This document shows positions 54,147 through 63,792 of a stretch of DNA of 64,000 nt, piece after piece (the first letter of the stretch is position 1; every line of letters starts with the position of its first letter). Under the pieces are notes generated by a model. That model did no database searches and was not told where the DNA came from. It saw nothing but the letters and a program-made list of their open reading frames with translations. Position numbers and translations under genes: made by a program. This stretch comes from Microcoleus sp. FACHB-DQ6 (GTDB lineage: Bacteria > Cyanobacteriota > Cyanobacteriia > Cyanobacteriales > Microcoleaceae), in NCBI GenBank assembly GCA_014695175.1, contig JACJNV010000121.1, positions 27,648 to 91,647 of the forward strand, given 5' to 3'.

Positions 54147-57100
54147 CTACAAAACCTCCGCAGTGACGCACCGTTTTTGAAACTTCCTGATACATTTTTC
54201 CCACAGTACCTGTTTGTTGGGTAAATAAATCGTGGCAACCGACAACAATTAGCAATTCTTGAGCGCGGGAAAATGCCACATTCACCCGTTCCGGTTCCTT
54301 AGCAAATCCAATATCGCCCCTAACATTATTGCACACGGTGCTGACAATAATTACAGGTCTTTCCATGCCTTGAAATATGTCAACCGTACCAGTGCGGATG
54401 CTCAAAGCAAGGAATCTTTCGCCTTCGATTCTGTCTTTAATTGCATTTAATTGAGCAGCATAAAAAGTTATAATTCCGATTTCTTTCGGCGGTTCACCCT
54501 CGGCAACTTTGGGCTGCCAAGCTGTGTCCATTTGTTCGCACAAACGCTCGATCGCATCAATCTCCTTGACATTCAACCGCGAAGTACCCTGTTTTTCCTC
54601 TTCAAATCCTTGTCCGATAGGCGTTTTCACCCAGAGAATGTGATTATTTTCTTGAATGATTCTACCTGCGAGGTTGTGGGCGCGCTTGGTGTCAGCTTCC
54701 TGAATGCCACAGTTGAGTTTTTGCTGGTAAAATTGATTGATTGCGCCCATGATTTGTGGGTGCATTCGGTATTGAGTTGTCAGCATTTTTTTGATGCTGT
54801 CGCTGGCATTTTCAAACAAAACTTTGAACAGCGATTCTTTGATAAAGCTAAGTTCGTCTCCGGTACAGCCGATGTCTTCGGCAATATCGTCGATCGTACT
54901 TTGATTAAACATCGGCGGCAATTGCCTGTGATCGCCCACTAATACTAACTTTCTGCCTTTCAAAGCGGGAATTAATAACTCTGGGGGAGTGCATTTGCTA
55001 ACTTCGTCAATGATGACTGCATCAAAGCTGGGAAAGTTTCTAGTAAAATCGAAACTAGCAGCTTGCACGCAAGTAATGCCGATCACGTTGGCATTGTCAA
55101 TATAAATTTGCTTTAAATCGTTGCGGTCTTTTTCTGAGGGATTGCGAAGTTTTTGAATCCAATCTGTCACAAAGTTTTGAGAACGATTTAGGGCTGTTTC
55201 TTCTTGTTCTAATTTCCGCTGCCAAGTTTTGAATAAACGCTTAATTTTGTTTAAAAAAGCTACGGTGAATAATCCTGTATCCGGAACTTCTGGCTGGTAT
55301 TGAGTGGGGATAGTTTGCCATGCTGACTCCCACCAATTTCTCTCAACCAGTAATGCTGCTGTCGGTTGCTGTTGTTGCAGTTGAGCGGTAATTTCGCTCA
55401 ATTCTGTTTGAAGTTCGGCGAGTTGCTGCTGCGAAGTGGCAGCCACAGTTTGCAGCGGAGATAAATGCTCGTCAAGAGTGTTTTTGATGGTCTCCAAAAC
55501 CCCAAAAGGGTCTATGTCAGCAAGGGATTTATCCAGGTGAATCGTGCTTGCTTTCCAAGCCTCAACTTGCTTGATAAATAGCTGCGGTTGCTCCCAAATA
55601 TTCGATTTTTGGGTCAGATATTGTTCAGATAAAATCCGCAACTTTTCAGGTACATTTTGCTGTTGGACAATTGCTTGCAACAAATTAGTAACTTCGCTAA
55701 TTTTTAAGTTAGCCTCTTGCTGCGCTGTTTCTACCTGAAGTTTAGCGGCGGAGATTTGCTGCTGGTTCAATGTTTGACCGATTTTATCTAATAACTGTTG
55801 CTGTTTGATAAGCTGCTGTTCGGTTTCGGTTTTCAGAGGAACCACGCACTGACGCGCATTTGCGAGGATACTGTGCAGCAATTCTTTGACTAGGCGATCG
55901 AAGGTAGCGTGGATATGATTTGGATGCAAGGATTCACTATAAAATTGTTGAATGCTGCCTAAGAAAGTGCGAGCTTTTTCGATGATAAATTTGCGCTGAC
56001 TTTGGCTGACTTGGGAGTAGCTGGCGAAGTCTTTGGCGAGTTGCTGCCACTGTGTACGATCGCCCGCAGAGAGCACGATCGGCGTTTGACTCAAATTTAG
56101 GTGCAGAAACTCGCTAAACCGGAACTGTTGCCCTTGTATGTCCTTAAAACCTGCGCTTTCTTCGTGGGATATCGCCTTTTGCAACCGATCCAAATCGGGC
56201 AAATTGACTTTGCATTTCGGGGGTACGATCGGCAATTTGAGCGATCGGGCAATTTTCAGCAATCCTGGGGGCAATCCTACCATATCATCCGTGAGCATTG
56301 CACCCGTTTCCCAGCAAGTTTTCACGACTTCATAGAGCCCCGTATCCGCTGTCTCGATCCACTGTGCAACGGCAACGACAACGGCTGCAATTTCGGCTTT
56401 TCGCAGTTCCAAATTCTTGATTTTCTGTTCGAGATTGTGGCGGTGTGTCTGATTTTGCCGATCGCCCAATTCGAGTTGATTCAAAGCCTCAGACATCTGC
56501 CGCGACACCCGCAACGACTCCGCAACCGCCGACATAGCGTGACAAACATCATCAGCGCGATCGAATGCCGTCTTAAATTCCGATATTTGCGCTGCTACAG
56601 TTTCCTGCAGCCAAACCGCAATCCCAAACGCGCCGCAAGCAGGGCGCTCGAAGCCGATTTGAGTAGCATAGCTGGTGGCAATGCGAACATTTGCCATAAA
56701 GTTTTCTACTAAAACATTGCCTTCTGAATAAGGTTTTAGTCTGGGCATAAACTCGGCAACTTCTGGAGATTCCCAGTTGACATTCGGCGCATCCAGCAAA
56801 TTTCCTAGCCCGCTAACTAGAGATTCAATCTCGCTTTTTTTGGTTAAAATCTCTTCATAAGCTGCTGCTTGCTGGTTGCACTTTTCCTCAATATTTGCTT
56901 GACTGTCGTGCAGGTGTTTTAGTTCATTAAAAAAATCTTTCTCTGCGCCCCAGTAGGCGGTAAATCGCTCTGACTCTGCCACCAACTGCCGCAAAGATTT
57001 GACATTAGTCAGGCGCTGCGAGAGCTTTTGTTCGCAGTCAGTCGCCGTATTTTGCAGCCAAGTGCCGATCGCATTTTCCTCTAAAAACGGCTGCCCTTCT

Positions 57101-58428
57101 TCCTGCACCTTATGAGCTTTTCCCTTCCGCAAAGCCCGAATCGCCGGATTGTGAACTAACCGACTCAAAGCATTGTCTACAGCCAAATTTGCTTGGGAAG
57201 CAATGAGCGTTTTGCCGCCCTGACTGGCAATTTGATAGCAAATCTCCGCAATCACAGTCGTTTTGCCAGTTCCCGGCGGGCCTTGAATCAAAATTAAATC
57301 CCGCGCCGAAAGCACCGTTTCTACGGCGGCAAGTTGGTCGTCATTAGCATTGCGATTTAATAAGTTTTCCCGATTTAATTTAATCAGTTTTTCAGGCAGT
57401 CTCGCCTGAGAAGCATCGAATAAAAACTCACTCAAATATGGATTTTGAGCGCGCCCGTCTGTCAGCATTTTTAAAGCTTTTTTCTTGCGTTCGATCTGAC
57501 TGATATCGCCCGCCGCCTCAAAATATAAGAATCCTTGTTTGGGCAGTTGATATCGACCGCCCGCCATGCGAGATCCTAAATCAACATCTAACTTAATGCG
57601 TAATTTACCATGTTCAAAGTCAATTTCAGCAATGCTACCCAATGTCTCTCCATCGCGGCTGCTTCTGCTTCCTGGCGGCGAATCAAACAGGATAATTTCT
57701 TCATTTCTGGCTTTTTTCAGCCTTTCGCGGAAGTCGCTCAATTCTAAGTAATTTTCATCATAGCCATCAAGAGTTGCGGAATTACGATCGATTTCAAAAG
57801 TGACGATTTTAAAGCCGGAACCGTAATTGTGTCCTCGGAAAGGCACGCAAAATTGACGCGCTTCCGCGATGCGTTTTTCTACATTTAAAAAAGTATGCCA
57901 AACTTTTAGTTGTTCGGTAGTCGGTATGTGTCTGTCGTCCCAAAATGGCATTTGTTGGACGCGGGCGATCGACTTTACAGGAATTGGCGAGCGACTGTTA
58001 GGCAAAAGTCGCAACTGCACCGGCAAAGCATACCCATCTTTCCTCCCTCGGGGAACCGCCACCAAACCAGCATCCAGCAGTTTTAAACCGCCAATTCCGT
58101 CTTCACAGCGTACAGTTGCTAACAACCGCAAAGTGCGATCGGCTTTTTGCAACAATTGAGGTAATTCAAAATCCTCTCCATCAGTAGCAAGGAGTAATTC
58201 CCAGATTTCTTCTTCCGAAAATCTCTCATTTACCTTTTGGCGACGGACGTAGAAAAGATTGTGGGATTTGCCAGCTATCTCCGACATCAGAATTTCCGCA
58301 CGTTCTTTGCATTCCCAATCGCAATATTTCCCTAAAGCCGCTTCTCCTTCTATATCCCGAATAAACTTATTAATTGTGCGATCGCCACTAAATTTATATC
58401 CCCAATCTTCTGTTACTAAAGATGGCAT
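54124..58428 (-). CDS. Large SF1 (Upf1-like) helicase, AAA_11/AAA_12 type
   Basis: A 1434-residue helicase with Upf1/SF1B motifs. It has Walker [15 protein letters not shown] near residue 383 with ANLAVDNALSRL (motif Ia), Walker B VIIDEVSK near 1135, motif III VLVGDHRQLPPMF, TQYRMHPQIMGAINQFY (motif IV), DIFQGMERPVIIVS (motif V) and RVNVAFSRAQELLIVVG (motif VI). Between motif Ia and II lies some 700 residues, largely coiled coil, an unusually large insertion. Residues 1-370 are a separate N-terminal region. No nuclease motif was noticed. It overlaps the 296-residue gene downstream, and a tRNA-His gene lies 182 bases upstream. A role in nucleic-acid surveillance or defence is inference. Confidence 0.9.
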   Translation of the reverse strand: MPSLVTEDWGYKFSGDRTINKFIRDIEGEAALGKYCDWECKERAEILMSEIAGKSHNLFYVRRQKVNERFSEEEIWELLLATDGEDFELPQLLQKADRTLRLLATVRCEDGIGGLKLLDAGLVAVPRGRKDGYALPVQLRLLPNSRSPIPVKSIARVQQMPFWDDRHIPTTEQLKVWHTFLNVEKRIAEARQFCVPFRGHNYGSGFKIVTFEIDRNSATLDGYDENYLELSDFRERLKKARNEEIILFDSPPGSRSSRDGETLGSIAEIDFEHGKLRIKLDVDLGSRMAGGRYQLPKQGFLYFEAAGDISQIERKKKALKMLTDGRAQNPYLSEFLFDASQARLPEKLIKLNRENLLNRNANDDQLAAVETVLSARDLILIQGPPGTGKTTVIAEICYQIASQGGKTLIASQANLAVDNALSRLVHNPAIRALRKGKAHKVQEEGQPFLEENAIGTWLQNTATDCEQKLSQRLTNVKSLRQLVAESERFTAYWGAEKDFFNELKHLHDSQANIEEKCNQQAAAYEEILTKKSEIESLVSGLGNLLDAPNVNWESPEVAEFMPRLKPYSEGNVLVENFMANVRIATSYATQIGFERPACGAFGIAVWLQETVAAQISEFKTAFDRADDVCHAMSAVAESLRVSRQMSEALNQLELGDRQNQTHRHNLEQKIKNLELRKAEIAAVVVAVAQWIETADTGLYEVVKTCWETGAMLTDDMVGLPPGLLKIARSLKLPIVPPKCKVNLPDLDRLQKAISHEESAGFKDIQGQQFRFSEFLHLNLSQTPIVLSAGDRTQWQQLAKDFASYSQVSQSQRKFIIEKARTFLGSIQQFYSESLHPNHIHATFDRLVKELLHSILANARQCVVPLKTETEQQLIKQQQLLDKIGQTLNQQQISAAKLQVETAQQEANLKISEVTNLLQAIVQQQNVPEKLRILSEQYLTQKSNIWEQPQLFIKQVEAWKASTIHLDKSLADIDPFGVLETIKNTLDEHLSPLQTVAATSQQQLAELQTELSEITAQLQQQQPTAALLVERNWWESAWQTIPTQYQPEVPDTGLFTVAFLNKIKRLFKTWQRKLEQEETALNRSQNFVTDWIQKLRNPSEKDRNDLKQIYIDNANVIGITCVQAASFDFTRNFPSFDAVIIDEVSKCTPPELLIPALKGRKLVLVGDHRQLPPMFNQSTIDDIAEDIGCTGDELSFIKESLFKVLFENASDSIKKMLTTQYRMHPQIMGAINQFYQQKLNCGIQEADTKRAHNLAGRIIQENNHILWVKTPIGQGFEEEKQGTSRLNVKEIDAIERLCEQMDTAWQPKVAEGEPPKEIGIITFYAAQLNAIKDRIEGERFLALSIRTGTVDIFQGMERPVIIVSTVCNNVRGDIGFAKEPERVNVAFSRAQELLIVVGCHDLFTQQTGTVGKMYQEVSKTVRHCGGFVDVSSVLN

Positions 58429-58436
58429 ATTTTGAT

Positions 58437-58465
58437 TTTAGATTTTAGATTTTAGATTTTAGATT
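58437..58465. repeat. Heptamer array (gattttagattttag)
   Basis: Four copies of attttag lie in the leader of the helicase operon between its ATG and the tRNA gene, the same unit as at 11219-11250. Confidence 0.85.
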
Positions 58466-58610
58466 GGATTTAAGATTAGCACATCGGAACTTGGGCCGAC
58501 AGAACCGCTACATCCCAAAAAAAATTAAGGTGTGCATTGCACACCCTACGACCATCGCAAATTACCGTACAGGCGACGGGCGATCGAATTAAACAGTTTA
58601 GAATCAAAAG

Positions 58611-58684
58611 GGCGAACGATGGGACTTGAACCCACGAATGGTGGTACCACAAACCACTGCCTTAACCACTTGGCTACGCTCGCC
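58611..58684 (-). tRNA. tRNA-His (GTG anticodon)
   Basis: Reading the minus strand from 58684: an encoded extra G at position -1, a 7-bp acceptor stem (GCGAGCG with CGTTCGC), D arm GCC...GGC, anticodon stem GTGGT/ACCAC with loop TTGTGGT (anticodon GTG, His), and T arm TGGG-TTCAAGT-CCCA. The discriminator is C, pairing with G-1 as typical for tRNA-His. CCA is not encoded. The 3' end points toward the helicase operon. Confidence 0.95.
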
Positions 58685-59306
58685 GTATCAGTTTTAACTA
58701 TAGCATCAGATCTCAGCACAAGTCTAGGGGTAAGGCAAAAATATTTTGAAATATTTCTGAGCGTCCCTGAACCCGACAGATCGATTGTGCCTCAAGTTCC
58801 CAGCACAGTAGGAGTTTAGCACATTTTTCTGGCTGTGCGATCGGCCTGTGCGATCGGCAATTATCCTGCCCCCAGCAGTTATGCGGCCTGGGTTCGGTAA
58901 CTTTGGCAGCGTCCCGATTCGATCTAGCGCATTAAAATAGCCTTATCACCCCAGGCGCATCTACATTTTACAGTCCTGTTTGATAAAACTCACCTCTGGC
59001 ACCCTTTTTAATAACAGGCAAGATGCCTGTTCCACAAAGAATGAATTTCTTGTAGGGTGGGCTCTTCTAGCCCGCCCCTAAAAGCCTTATTGAGAATGGT
59101 GCAACATCTCAGATGAAATGCTTGTGGGGTTTCCCGCCCGCCCGAAAAATACAACGCAAGAAGCGGGACAGCTTATTCCACACTGCATGAGTTATCAACC
59201 ATCCTTCTTCTCTCTCTTCTCTCTTCCGTCTTCCTTGGCGCAGCTTCGCGTCTTCGCGGTTCGTTTAAAAAAAAGTCTTGTCCGCAATATAAAATCTAAA
59301 ATCAAT
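58685..59306. other. Intergenic region with MITE-like element
   Basis: No gene is supported. At 58995-59110 lies another copy of the aacaggcaagatgcctgttccac family, and 59199-59230 is a pyrimidine tract. The kinase frame runs upstream through this region, but the conserved protein begins at 59307. Confidence 0.55.
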
Positions 59307-60845
59307 ATGAGCTACTGTGTGAACCCTGAATGTCAAAATCCTCAAAACTCCAACGCCGCACAATTTTGCTTAAACTGCGGCTTTAACCTGGTGCTGAGAC
59401 AGCGATATCGCCCGATTGAACTTTTAGGTAGAGGCGGATTTGGTAAAACTTTCCTAGCAATTGATGAAGACATCCCATCTCTACCCCCCTGTGCAGTCAA
59501 GCAATTTTATTTTTACGACCGTGACCCCGAAATTTTCAACAAAGCCGTTGAATTATTTCGGCAAGAAGGCGTCCGTTTAGACGAACTCGGAAAACACCCC
59601 CAAATCCCCACATTATTAGCCTGCTTTGAACAAGAAGGTCATATTTATTTAGTTCAAGAGTTTATAGAGGGAGCGACTCTTAAACAAGAATTAGATAAGA
59701 GTGTATACGATGAAAATCAAATTTGGCAAGTGCTGCAAGACTTATTGCCCGTGCTGCAATTTATCCACGACAAGCGCGTCATTCACCGCGACATCAAACC
59801 TGAAAATATTATCCGCCGACAGTCAGACAACAAACTCGTATTGATCGATTTTGGCATTGCCAAACTGCTGACTGATTCAGCTATGCTTCGCCCAGCAACG
59901 CTCATTGGCAGTCAAGATTATGTAGCTCCCGAACAAATGCGCGGCAAAGTATTTCCTGCTAGCGACCTTTACAGTTTAGGTGTTACTTGCATTCGCCTAA
60001 TGACGCAAGTTCCTCCCTTGGATATGTACGACTGCGACAACGAGCGCTGGTGGTGGCGCGAGTTTCTCCCCAAAGCCACGAGTATTAGCGATGAGTTAGG
60101 CGAAATTTTAGATAAATTGTTGCAAACTCATCTCAATCAGCGGTACAGTTTTGCTACGGAAGTTTTGGACGATATCAAAGCAGCTTTAGATATTCGCCAT
60201 CAAAATTTGCTTTCGCCCGAAAAGCCGACGATCGCTCCTGCTCTCAGTAATAGCCACAACTTAACCGATATCAGCGCGCTACAAACTTCTGATTCTCCAA
60301 TTTTACCGACCAATGCCGTCGCCCATTGTGCAGAAGATTTTTCCTTATCTGCTACTCCAAATACTTCAAATATCGAGCCCACCCTAATTTCTGCACGGGG
60401 AGTTGATTATACCAAACTGCGAGATTTTTTGTGTAACAAAAAGTGGAAAGAAGCCGATCGCGAAACTTGGGGCTTGATGTGTCAATCTCTTTCCCAGCCA
60501 CCGGAAACTCAGCTAGAAATAAGCCAAATTTACCAGATACCCTGCGAAGATTTGCAAACAGTCGATCGCCTGTGGCTGCACTACAGTCAAGGTCGGTTTG
60601 GATTCAGCGTCCAAAAGCAGATTTACGAAAGCGTTAAGGGAGACTATATCAGATTTTGCGATCGGGTCAACTGGCAAAGCTACAATTCTGCTACTACTTT
60701 AGGACAGATTAAATTTAGTCAGCAAGCACCAATCGGACACCTCCCCTCTCGCAGTTGGGTTGGCGGCATTCAGTGGCTGCGGCATCTCGATGCCCTGTCA
60801 GCAAAATTAACCGAGTGCGACAATAACCCCGATCCTAAATTGTAA
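59307..60845 (+). CDS. Ser/Thr protein kinase with zinc ribbon and C-terminal GUN4 domain
   Basis: A 512-residue fusion. Residues 4-25 form a zinc ribbon (CVNPECQNP...FCLNCG). The kinase domain (about 35-300) has GRGGFGKTF, CAVKQF, HRDIKPENIIRR and IDFGIAKL. A Ser/Thr-rich linker (about 305-365) leads to a GUN4 domain (about 370-495: LRDFLCNKKWKEADRETWGLM, PCEDLQTVDRLWLHYSQGRFGFSVQ). GUN4 domains bind porphyrins (magnesium protoporphyrin in true GUN4), so the fusion could link tetrapyrrole level to phosphorylation. The ATG at 59307 is chosen because upstream residues are repeat-derived. It lies near cbiX-cobA. Confidence 0.9.
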   Translation: MSYCVNPECQNPQNSNAAQFCLNCGFNLVLRQRYRPIELLGRGGFGKTFLAIDEDIPSLPPCAVKQFYFYDRDPEIFNKAVELFRQEGVRLDELGKHPQIPTLLACFEQEGHIYLVQEFIEGATLKQELDKSVYDENQIWQVLQDLLPVLQFIHDKRVIHRDIKPENIIRRQSDNKLVLIDFGIAKLLTDSAMLRPATLIGSQDYVAPEQMRGKVFPASDLYSLGVTCIRLMTQVPPLDMYDCDNERWWWREFLPKATSISDELGEILDKLLQTHLNQRYSFATEVLDDIKAALDIRHQNLLSPEKPTIAPALSNSHNLTDISALQTSDSPILPTNAVAHCAEDFSLSATPNTSNIEPTLISARGVDYTKLRDFLCNKKWKEADRETWGLMCQSLSQPPETQLEISQIYQIPCEDLQTVDRLWLHYSQGRFGFSVQKQIYESVKGDYIRFCDRVNWQSYNSATTLGQIKFSQQAPIGHLPSRSWVGGIQWLRHLDALSAKLTECDNNPDPKL

Positions 60846-61036
60846 TTTGGTCTACCGACTTACTAAGTAAAATTTCATATTTAAACTCTACCTGAAAGCA
60901 GAGAAATTTGTTGAGCTAGATGTATCCATCGACCGAGGCTCGGTGCGATCGCTTGTCGCACAATGGATGCTGAAGGCGAACACAGATAAAGTCTGCGATC
61001 CTGAGACACAACAGAATTAAAGAGAGGTATCAATCC

Positions 61037-61720
61037 ATGTTTTTTCACAAAAAACAATTAATGGCTGCGGTGACTGTAGACGAAGCCAACCCCCGTTTTG
61101 CCCAATTGCTGCTAGAACAGTTTGGCGGAGCAACCGGAGAACTGACAGCAGCTCTGCAATACTGGGTGCAGTCATTCCACTGTGAAGATGCAGGGATTAA
61201 GGATATGCTTCAAGATATTGCGCTCGAAGAATTCAGCCACTTAGAAATGGTGGGTCAACTCATCGAAATGCACACCAAAAACGTTGACCAAACAGAAGCT
61301 TATAAAAGCACTTTGTTTGCGGTGCGCGGCGTAGGCCCACACTTGTTAGACAGCCAAGGTCAAGCTTGGACGGCAGCTTATATCAACGAAGGCGGGGAAG
61401 TGGTGCGCGATTTGCGCGCTAATATCGCTGCGGAAGGAGGAGCTCGCCAAACCTACGAAGAGTTGATTAAACTAGCACCGGATATGGGAACGAAAAAGAC
61501 GCTGCAGTTTCTGCTGACTCGCGAAATTTCTCACACTCAAATGTTCATGAAAGCTTTGGAATCGGTGGGCAAACTCACCGATCCGATGTTCGGCAATATT
61601 CCCCCCGATTCCACTGTGGATCTCTACTTTAACTTGTCCACAAATGGCAAGGATGAACGCGGGCCTTGGAACTCGGAACCTACTTTCCAATACATTGCCG
61701 ATCCCGCTCCCAAAGCTTAA
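61037..61720 (+). CDS. Manganese catalase
   Basis: A 227-residue non-haem, di-manganese catalase that disproportionates hydrogen peroxide in the cytosol. The four-helix ferritin-like fold carries the expected metal residues: Glu35 in GGATGELTAALQYW, Glu65 and His68 in IALEEFSHLEMVG, a glutamate in IAAEGGARQTYEELI, and His in LTREISHTQMFMKAL. The length matches the short cyanobacterial KatB-like type, which lacks the long C-terminal tail. A GAGAGG lies before the ATG. It is monocistronic, followed by a hairpin. Confidence 0.92.
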   Translation: MFFHKKQLMAAVTVDEANPRFAQLLLEQFGGATGELTAALQYWVQSFHCEDAGIKDMLQDIALEEFSHLEMVGQLIEMHTKNVDQTEAYKSTLFAVRGVGPHLLDSQGQAWTAAYINEGGEVVRDLRANIAAEGGARQTYEELIKLAPDMGTKKTLQFLLTREISHTQMFMKALESVGKLTDPMFGNIPPDSTVDLYFNLSTNGKDERGPWNSEPTFQYIADPAPKA

Positions 61721-61765
61721 TTTGAGATTTGTGTAACCTGGGTGGCGAGTGAAGATTTAAGCCCA

Positions 61766-61907
61766 GTGTTAAGTAATTTTTAAGCCGTGCACCTTCTTTT
61801 GTAAGGTGTGCGGCTTAAAAACTTTAAGCCCCGTGTTGAGTAATTTTTAAGCCGCGCACCCTAGAATATGGAACTTTTGTGTTGAGTAATTTTTAAGTCA
61901 CGCGCCC
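61766..61907. repeat. Triple gtgttgagtaatttttaagccgcgcacc repeat with hairpin
   Basis: Three 28-base copies at 61766-61793, 61833-61860 and 61879-61907 (the third degenerate). Between copies 1 and 2, aagccgtgcacctt (61782-61795) and aaggtgtgcggctt (61803-61816) form a 14-bp stem with 7-base loop, followed by A-rich sequence, a likely transcript-end structure for the catalase gene. Confidence 0.8.
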
Positions 61908-61924
61908 CATGATGTTACAATTAT

Positions 61925-62704
61925 TTGAAATCCCGATCGAACATTAACATCAAATCCATATTGAAATTGCGATCATCGACCTATTTATTAGTTTCTCACG
62001 GCAGCCGCGACCCCAGACCCCAACAAGCTTTGGAAAACCTAGGTCAACTGCTGTCTCAAAATTTGGCTGACTCGTTCCCCGCAGTAGCAACCGCCACCTT
62101 AGAACTCGGGCCCGCACCGCTGCACGAACAAATTTGCAGTTTTGGCGAACGTACCCTGTCGCTGGGAGTGACAGAATTGCAAATCCTACCTGTATTTTTA
62201 TTGCCGGGAGTTCACGTCGCCGAAGACATACCGGCAGAGGTGGAAATTGCCCAACAAACTTTTGGTGACAAGCTAAAAATTGAATTGCGCCCGCATTTAG
62301 GTTCCCAGAAAGCAGGCTTAACACAATTGGTAAAAAGTCAGATGCAAGAGGTGACTTTTCTCCCCAATCTGCTATTGCCAAAATGGATTTTATTATCTCA
62401 CGGCAGCCGTCGCCCCGGAGGTAACTCGATTGTTGAGGAAATCGCCAGCAAACTAGGCGCACAGACAGCTTATTGGTCAGTAAAGCCGAGTTTGGAAGAG
62501 CAAATTGAGAGTTTGGTTCGTGGTGGACAGCAGCAAATAGGGATTGTGCCATACTTCTTATTTAATGGAGGAATTACAGATGCGATCGCCAAAAATGTCG
62601 CACAGCTAAAGCAGCAATTTCCTGCGGCGGAACTTCATCTCGCAAATCCTCTAGGCCCAAGTGTAGAATTAGCAGACTTAATTAGGGATTTAATTCAAAA
62701 ATGA
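61925..62704 (+). CDS. Sirohydrochlorin chelatase (CbiX/SirB type)
   Basis: A 259-residue chelatase that inserts Fe or Co into sirohydrochlorin for siroheme or cobalamin. It is a two-domain CbiX-long type with duplicated halves: LLVSHGSRDPRPQQALENL near residue 20 and ILLSHGSRRPGGNSIVEEI near 158, each with the catalytic-type His in SHGSR, plus GVTELQILPVFLLPGVHVAEDIP. The frame seems to begin at a TTG (61925); the exact start is uncertain. Its TGA overlaps the ATG of the longer cobA frame (ATGA at 62701-62704). Confidence 0.85.
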   Translation: MKSRSNINIKSILKLRSSTYLLVSHGSRDPRPQQALENLGQLLSQNLADSFPAVATATLELGPAPLHEQICSFGERTLSLGVTELQILPVFLLPGVHVAEDIPAEVEIAQQTFGDKLKIELRPHLGSQKAGLTQLVKSQMQEVTFLPNLLLPKWILLSHGSRRPGGNSIVEEIASKLGAQTAYWSVKPSLEEQIESLVRGGQQQIGIVPYFLFNGGITDAIAKNVAQLKQQFPAAELHLANPLGPSVELADLIRDLIQK

Positions 62705-62742
62705 ACCGCCGAGGCACAGAAGAGGTAAAGGAAGAAAGAAAA

Positions 62743-63510
62743 ATGTCTTTAGGAAAAGTGTATTTAGTAGGTGCGGGACCCGGAGATCCGGGTTTGATGA
62801 CCTTGAAGGGAAAAGCTTTGTTAGAGTGCGCGGATGTGGTGATTTACGACGCTTTAGTCAGTCCTCAAATTTTGGCAGCAATCAACCCCCAAGCAGAACG
62901 AATTGATGCCGGAAAACGCAAAGGCCGTCACTCGTTAATGCAAGATGAAACAACTCAGTTAATGATAGAAAAAGCTGGAGATAATGCGATCGTAGTTCGT
63001 CTCAAAGGCGGCGATCCGTTTATCTTCGGTCGCGGCGGCGAAGAAATGGAAGAGTTGGTAAAAGCTGGAGTGTCAGTAGAAGTAGTCCCCGGCGTAACTT
63101 CTGGGATTGCGGCCCCTGCTTATGCGGGAATTCCTTTAACACACCGATCGTACAGTTCCTCTGTCACCTTTGTCACCGGTCACGAATCAGCGGGAAAATA
63201 TCGACCGGAGGTAAATTGGCAGGCGATCGCCCGGGGTTCCGAAACCATTGTAGTATACATGGGAATCCACAATTTGCCTTACATTATCGGTCAGTTGACC
63301 GCAGCCCAATTGAGTGCAGAAACGCCCATAGCGTTAGTGCGCTGGGGAACGCGGCCGGAACAAGAAGAATTGATCGGAACTTTGGGTACAATTGTAGAGC
63401 AAGTTGAGGCAGCCGGATTTGCAGCACCTGCGATCGCGGTAATCGGAAACGTCGTCAATATGCACTCAATATTGTCTGGCTGTCGGCCAGTTTCTCAGAC
63501 TGTAGAATAA
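62743..63510 (+). CDS. cobA: Uroporphyrinogen-III C-methyltransferase
   Basis: A 255-residue SAM-dependent methyltransferase making precorrin-2, the branch to siroheme and cobalamin. It starts MSLGKVYLVGAGPGDPGLMTLKG, with the SAM-binding GAGPGDPGL, then VVVRLKGGDPFIFGRGGEE, EVVPGVTSGIAAPAYAGIPLTHR, and VYMGIHNLPYI. An ATG at 62701 overlapping the chelatase stop would add 14 residues; the internal ATG at 62743 fits the family start better. The pair acts in sequence: methylation then (after oxidation) chelation. Confidence 0.93.
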   Translation: MSLGKVYLVGAGPGDPGLMTLKGKALLECADVVIYDALVSPQILAAINPQAERIDAGKRKGRHSLMQDETTQLMIEKAGDNAIVVRLKGGDPFIFGRGGEEMEELVKAGVSVEVVPGVTSGIAAPAYAGIPLTHRSYSSSVTFVTGHESAGKYRPEVNWQAIARGSETIVVYMGIHNLPYIIGQLTAAQLSAETPIALVRWGTRPEQEELIGTLGTIVEQVEAAGFAAPAIAVIGNVVNMHSILSGCRPVSQTVE

Positions 63511-63792
63511 GCGGGAGGATGGGGTCAGAAGCGCTCTAATTTCCATGCTTTGATTTCACTGCGTCTGATTTGGATCGCCAGCGGGGACGATCGCACGCTT
63601 GATGTCATTCCGATGTCATTCCTGGAGGCATCAATGACATATTTACAGCAGATTCCCTGTTTATGAAGTATACCCGCTTATCGATCAATCCCCCTAGGGA
63701 CACGGCGAAAGCCTTTGTCCCTACTAAGCTGTACGGCATTTAAATTGTATATTTCAATGCCGTATCAAAATTCGTCCAATCCCCGCATCCAC

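Noticed and set aside
53256..58428. Assigning the helicase operon to a named defence system such as Mokosh
   Set aside because: The helicase type is similar but no phospholipase D or kinase domain is present in either protein, so a named assignment is not supported.
58611..58684. tRNA-His as an integration site with flanking att repeats
   Set aside because: I looked for a copy of the tRNA 3' end beyond the operon and did not find one; only the neighbourhood suggests it.
61925..63510. Cobalamin riboswitch near cbiX-cobA
   Set aside because: No B12-box-like or other riboswitch pattern seen in the upstream 200 bases, which instead hold the triple repeat.
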